This document shows, one piece after another, positions 5,292-6,226 of a DNA stretch of 6,226 nucleotides. The stretch is taken from assembly GCA_946408865.1 (NCBI GenBank), contig CAMJTZ010000114.1, forward strand, positions 1 to 6,226, given 5' to 3'. The notes under the pieces were generated by a model. The model had not been told where the DNA came from and did not search any database. It saw only the letters and a list, made by a program, of their open reading frames with translations. The stretch is from an uncultured Clostridia bacterium. Its GTDB lineage: Bacteria > Bacillota_A > Clostridia > Christensenellales > Aristaeellaceae. The stretch's first letter is position 1, and each line of letters starts with the position of its first letter. Made by a program: the position numbers and the translations under genes.

Positions 5292-6226
5292 TTACGCTTT
5301 CGGCTGGATGGTGGCCTTGATCCGGCGGACGCCGGCGGAGGAGGATTCTTCCTTCCGGATCTTGAAGGAGCCCAGTTCCCCGGTATTGGCTGCATGCGGG
5401 CCGCCGCAGATTTCGAAGGAATAATCGCCCATCTTATAGGTGCGGACACGCTCGCCGTATTTGCTCTCGAACAGGCCGATGGCGCCCTTGTCCTTGGCCT
5501 CCTGGACGGTCATCTCCTCACAGACGACGGGGACGTTGGCGTCGATGGCGACGTTGACCAGGCGCTCAACCTCCTGGATTTCCTCGGGGGTCATTTTGCG
5601 GCTGAAGCTGAAGTCGAACCGGAGGCGCTCGGTGGTGATATTGGAACCCTTCTGGGCTACTTCGTCGCCCAGGACCTTGCGTAGCGCGGCCTGGAGCAGG
5701 TGGGTGGCGGTATGCAGGCGGGCGGTGACTTCATTCTGCTCCGCGAGGCCGCCCTTGAAGGTGCCTTCCTGCTTGCTGATGGCCTGATGCTCCTTAAAAG
5801 CTTCCGCGAAGCCTTCGGCGTCGACGGTGAGCCCTTCCTCGGCAGCCAGCTCCTGCGTCAGCTCGAGCGGGAAACCGTAGGTATCGTAGAGGCGGAAGGC
5901 TTGCTTGCCGCTGATTTCGGTTTCGGGCTTATAGGACGGATCCTTCTGGGCCATGAACTCGTTCTTGCGGCGGATGCCGGTGATGCACTTGGTGAATTCC
6001 TTCATGCCGGTGGCCAGCGTCGCCTCGAAGCGGGCGGCCTCCTTCATGATTTCATCGAGGATATAGGCTTCGTTCTTCACGAGCAGGGGATACGCTTCGT
6101 CATAAATTTGCTCGATGAAGATTTTGCTGACCTCAGCCAGAACGGAAGATTCGAGGCCGAGCTGCCGCGTATAGCGGATGGCGCGGCGGAGCAGGCGGCG
6201 CAGGATATAGCCGGCGCCGACGTTGG
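5292..6226 (-). CDS. alaS: Alanyl-tRNA synthetase, short form (C-terminal part; 5' end outside window)
   Basis: The reading frame is open to the window's right edge, giving the last 310 residues; an in-frame GTG at 6080 is not the start. The enzyme attaches alanine to tRNA-Ala and removes mischarged Ser or Gly. The visible chain begins NVGAGYILRRLLRRAIRY, the end of the aminoacylation core and start of the tRNA-recognition region. It then has a helical part with RLYDTYGFPLELT and the editing domain. All four editing-site metal ligands are present: HTATH (codons at 5700-5714) and CGGPH (5394-5408). It ends with SSSAGVRRIKATIQ and stops about 8 residues after GVRRI. Compared with E. coli AlaS (about 875 residues), the beta-barrel segment before HTATH and the coiled-coil/C-Ala tail are absent. 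This fits a short form of around 590-600 residues that I recall from Clostridia and candidate-phylum bacteria. The CDS is intact as far as seen, and the Nudix gene follows in the same operon. Confidence 0.95.
   Translation of the reverse strand, partial: NVGAGYILRRLLRRAIRYTRQLGLESSVLAEVSKIFIEQIYDEAYPLLVKNEAYILDEIMKEAARFEATLATGMKEFTKCITGIRRKNEFMAQKDPSYKPETEISGKQAFRLYDTYGFPLELTQELAAEEGLTVDAEGFAEAFKEHQAISKQEGTFKGGLAEQNEVTARLHTATHLLQAALRKVLGDEVAQKGSNITTERLRFDFSFSRKMTPEEIQEVERLVNVAIDANVPVVCEEMTVQEAKDKGAIGLFESKYGERVRTYKMGDYSFEICGGPHAANTGELGSFKIRKEESSSAGVRRIKATIQPKA

Noticed and set aside
5067..5684. A 205-codon plus-strand frame across the Nudix and alaS genes
   Set aside because: It is antisense to two recognisable genes and spans their junction; no independent support.

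Overview
The window is about 6.2 kb of moderately GC-rich bacterial chromosome. It reads as a member of the Clostridia (Bacillota), possibly a gut or rumen lineage. The reasons are strong AGGAGA-type ribosome binding sites, sigma-A-like promoters, U-tailed hairpin terminators, a short-form alanyl-tRNA synthetase with the CGGPH motif, and two secreted proteins with Gram-positive-style signal peptides. Placement below class level is a guess. I see no mobile element, CRISPR array, tRNA, rRNA or phage gene.

Layout from left to right. (1) A UMF1/Atg22-type major facilitator transporter on the minus strand (11-1567), with its own promoter at 1590-1618. (2) A terminator at 1654-1677 that closes the next minus-strand gene. 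(3) A 576-residue secreted protein of unknown function, minus strand (1701-3431). (4) A 258-bp divergent intergenic region whose centre is a 14-bp perfect palindrome (3535-3548); it supplies a TATAAT -10 box to both strands. (5) A 310-residue secreted protein of unknown function, plus strand (3690-4622). (6) A bidirectional terminator (4651-4691) between convergent genes. (7) A two-gene minus-strand operon: alaS (cut by the window's right edge, ending at 5292), followed 28 nt later by a Nudix hydrolase of the ADP-ribose pyrophosphatase type (4697-5263).

How the genes relate. alaS and the Nudix gene are housekeeping functions (tRNA charging, nucleotide-sugar clean-up) that probably share a transcript. 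The two secreted proteins face away from one compact overlapping promoter and so are probably controlled together or in competition; neither has a function I can name. The transporter is separated from them by a terminator and a promoter and looks like an independent unit.

The points most worth a second look are the palindromic shared promoter with its pair of unknown exported proteins, the roughly 83-residue acidic insertion in an outside loop of the transporter, and the alaS variant that lacks both the usual beta-barrel segment before the editing site and the C-Ala tail. I did not find convincing evidence of a new multi-gene system.
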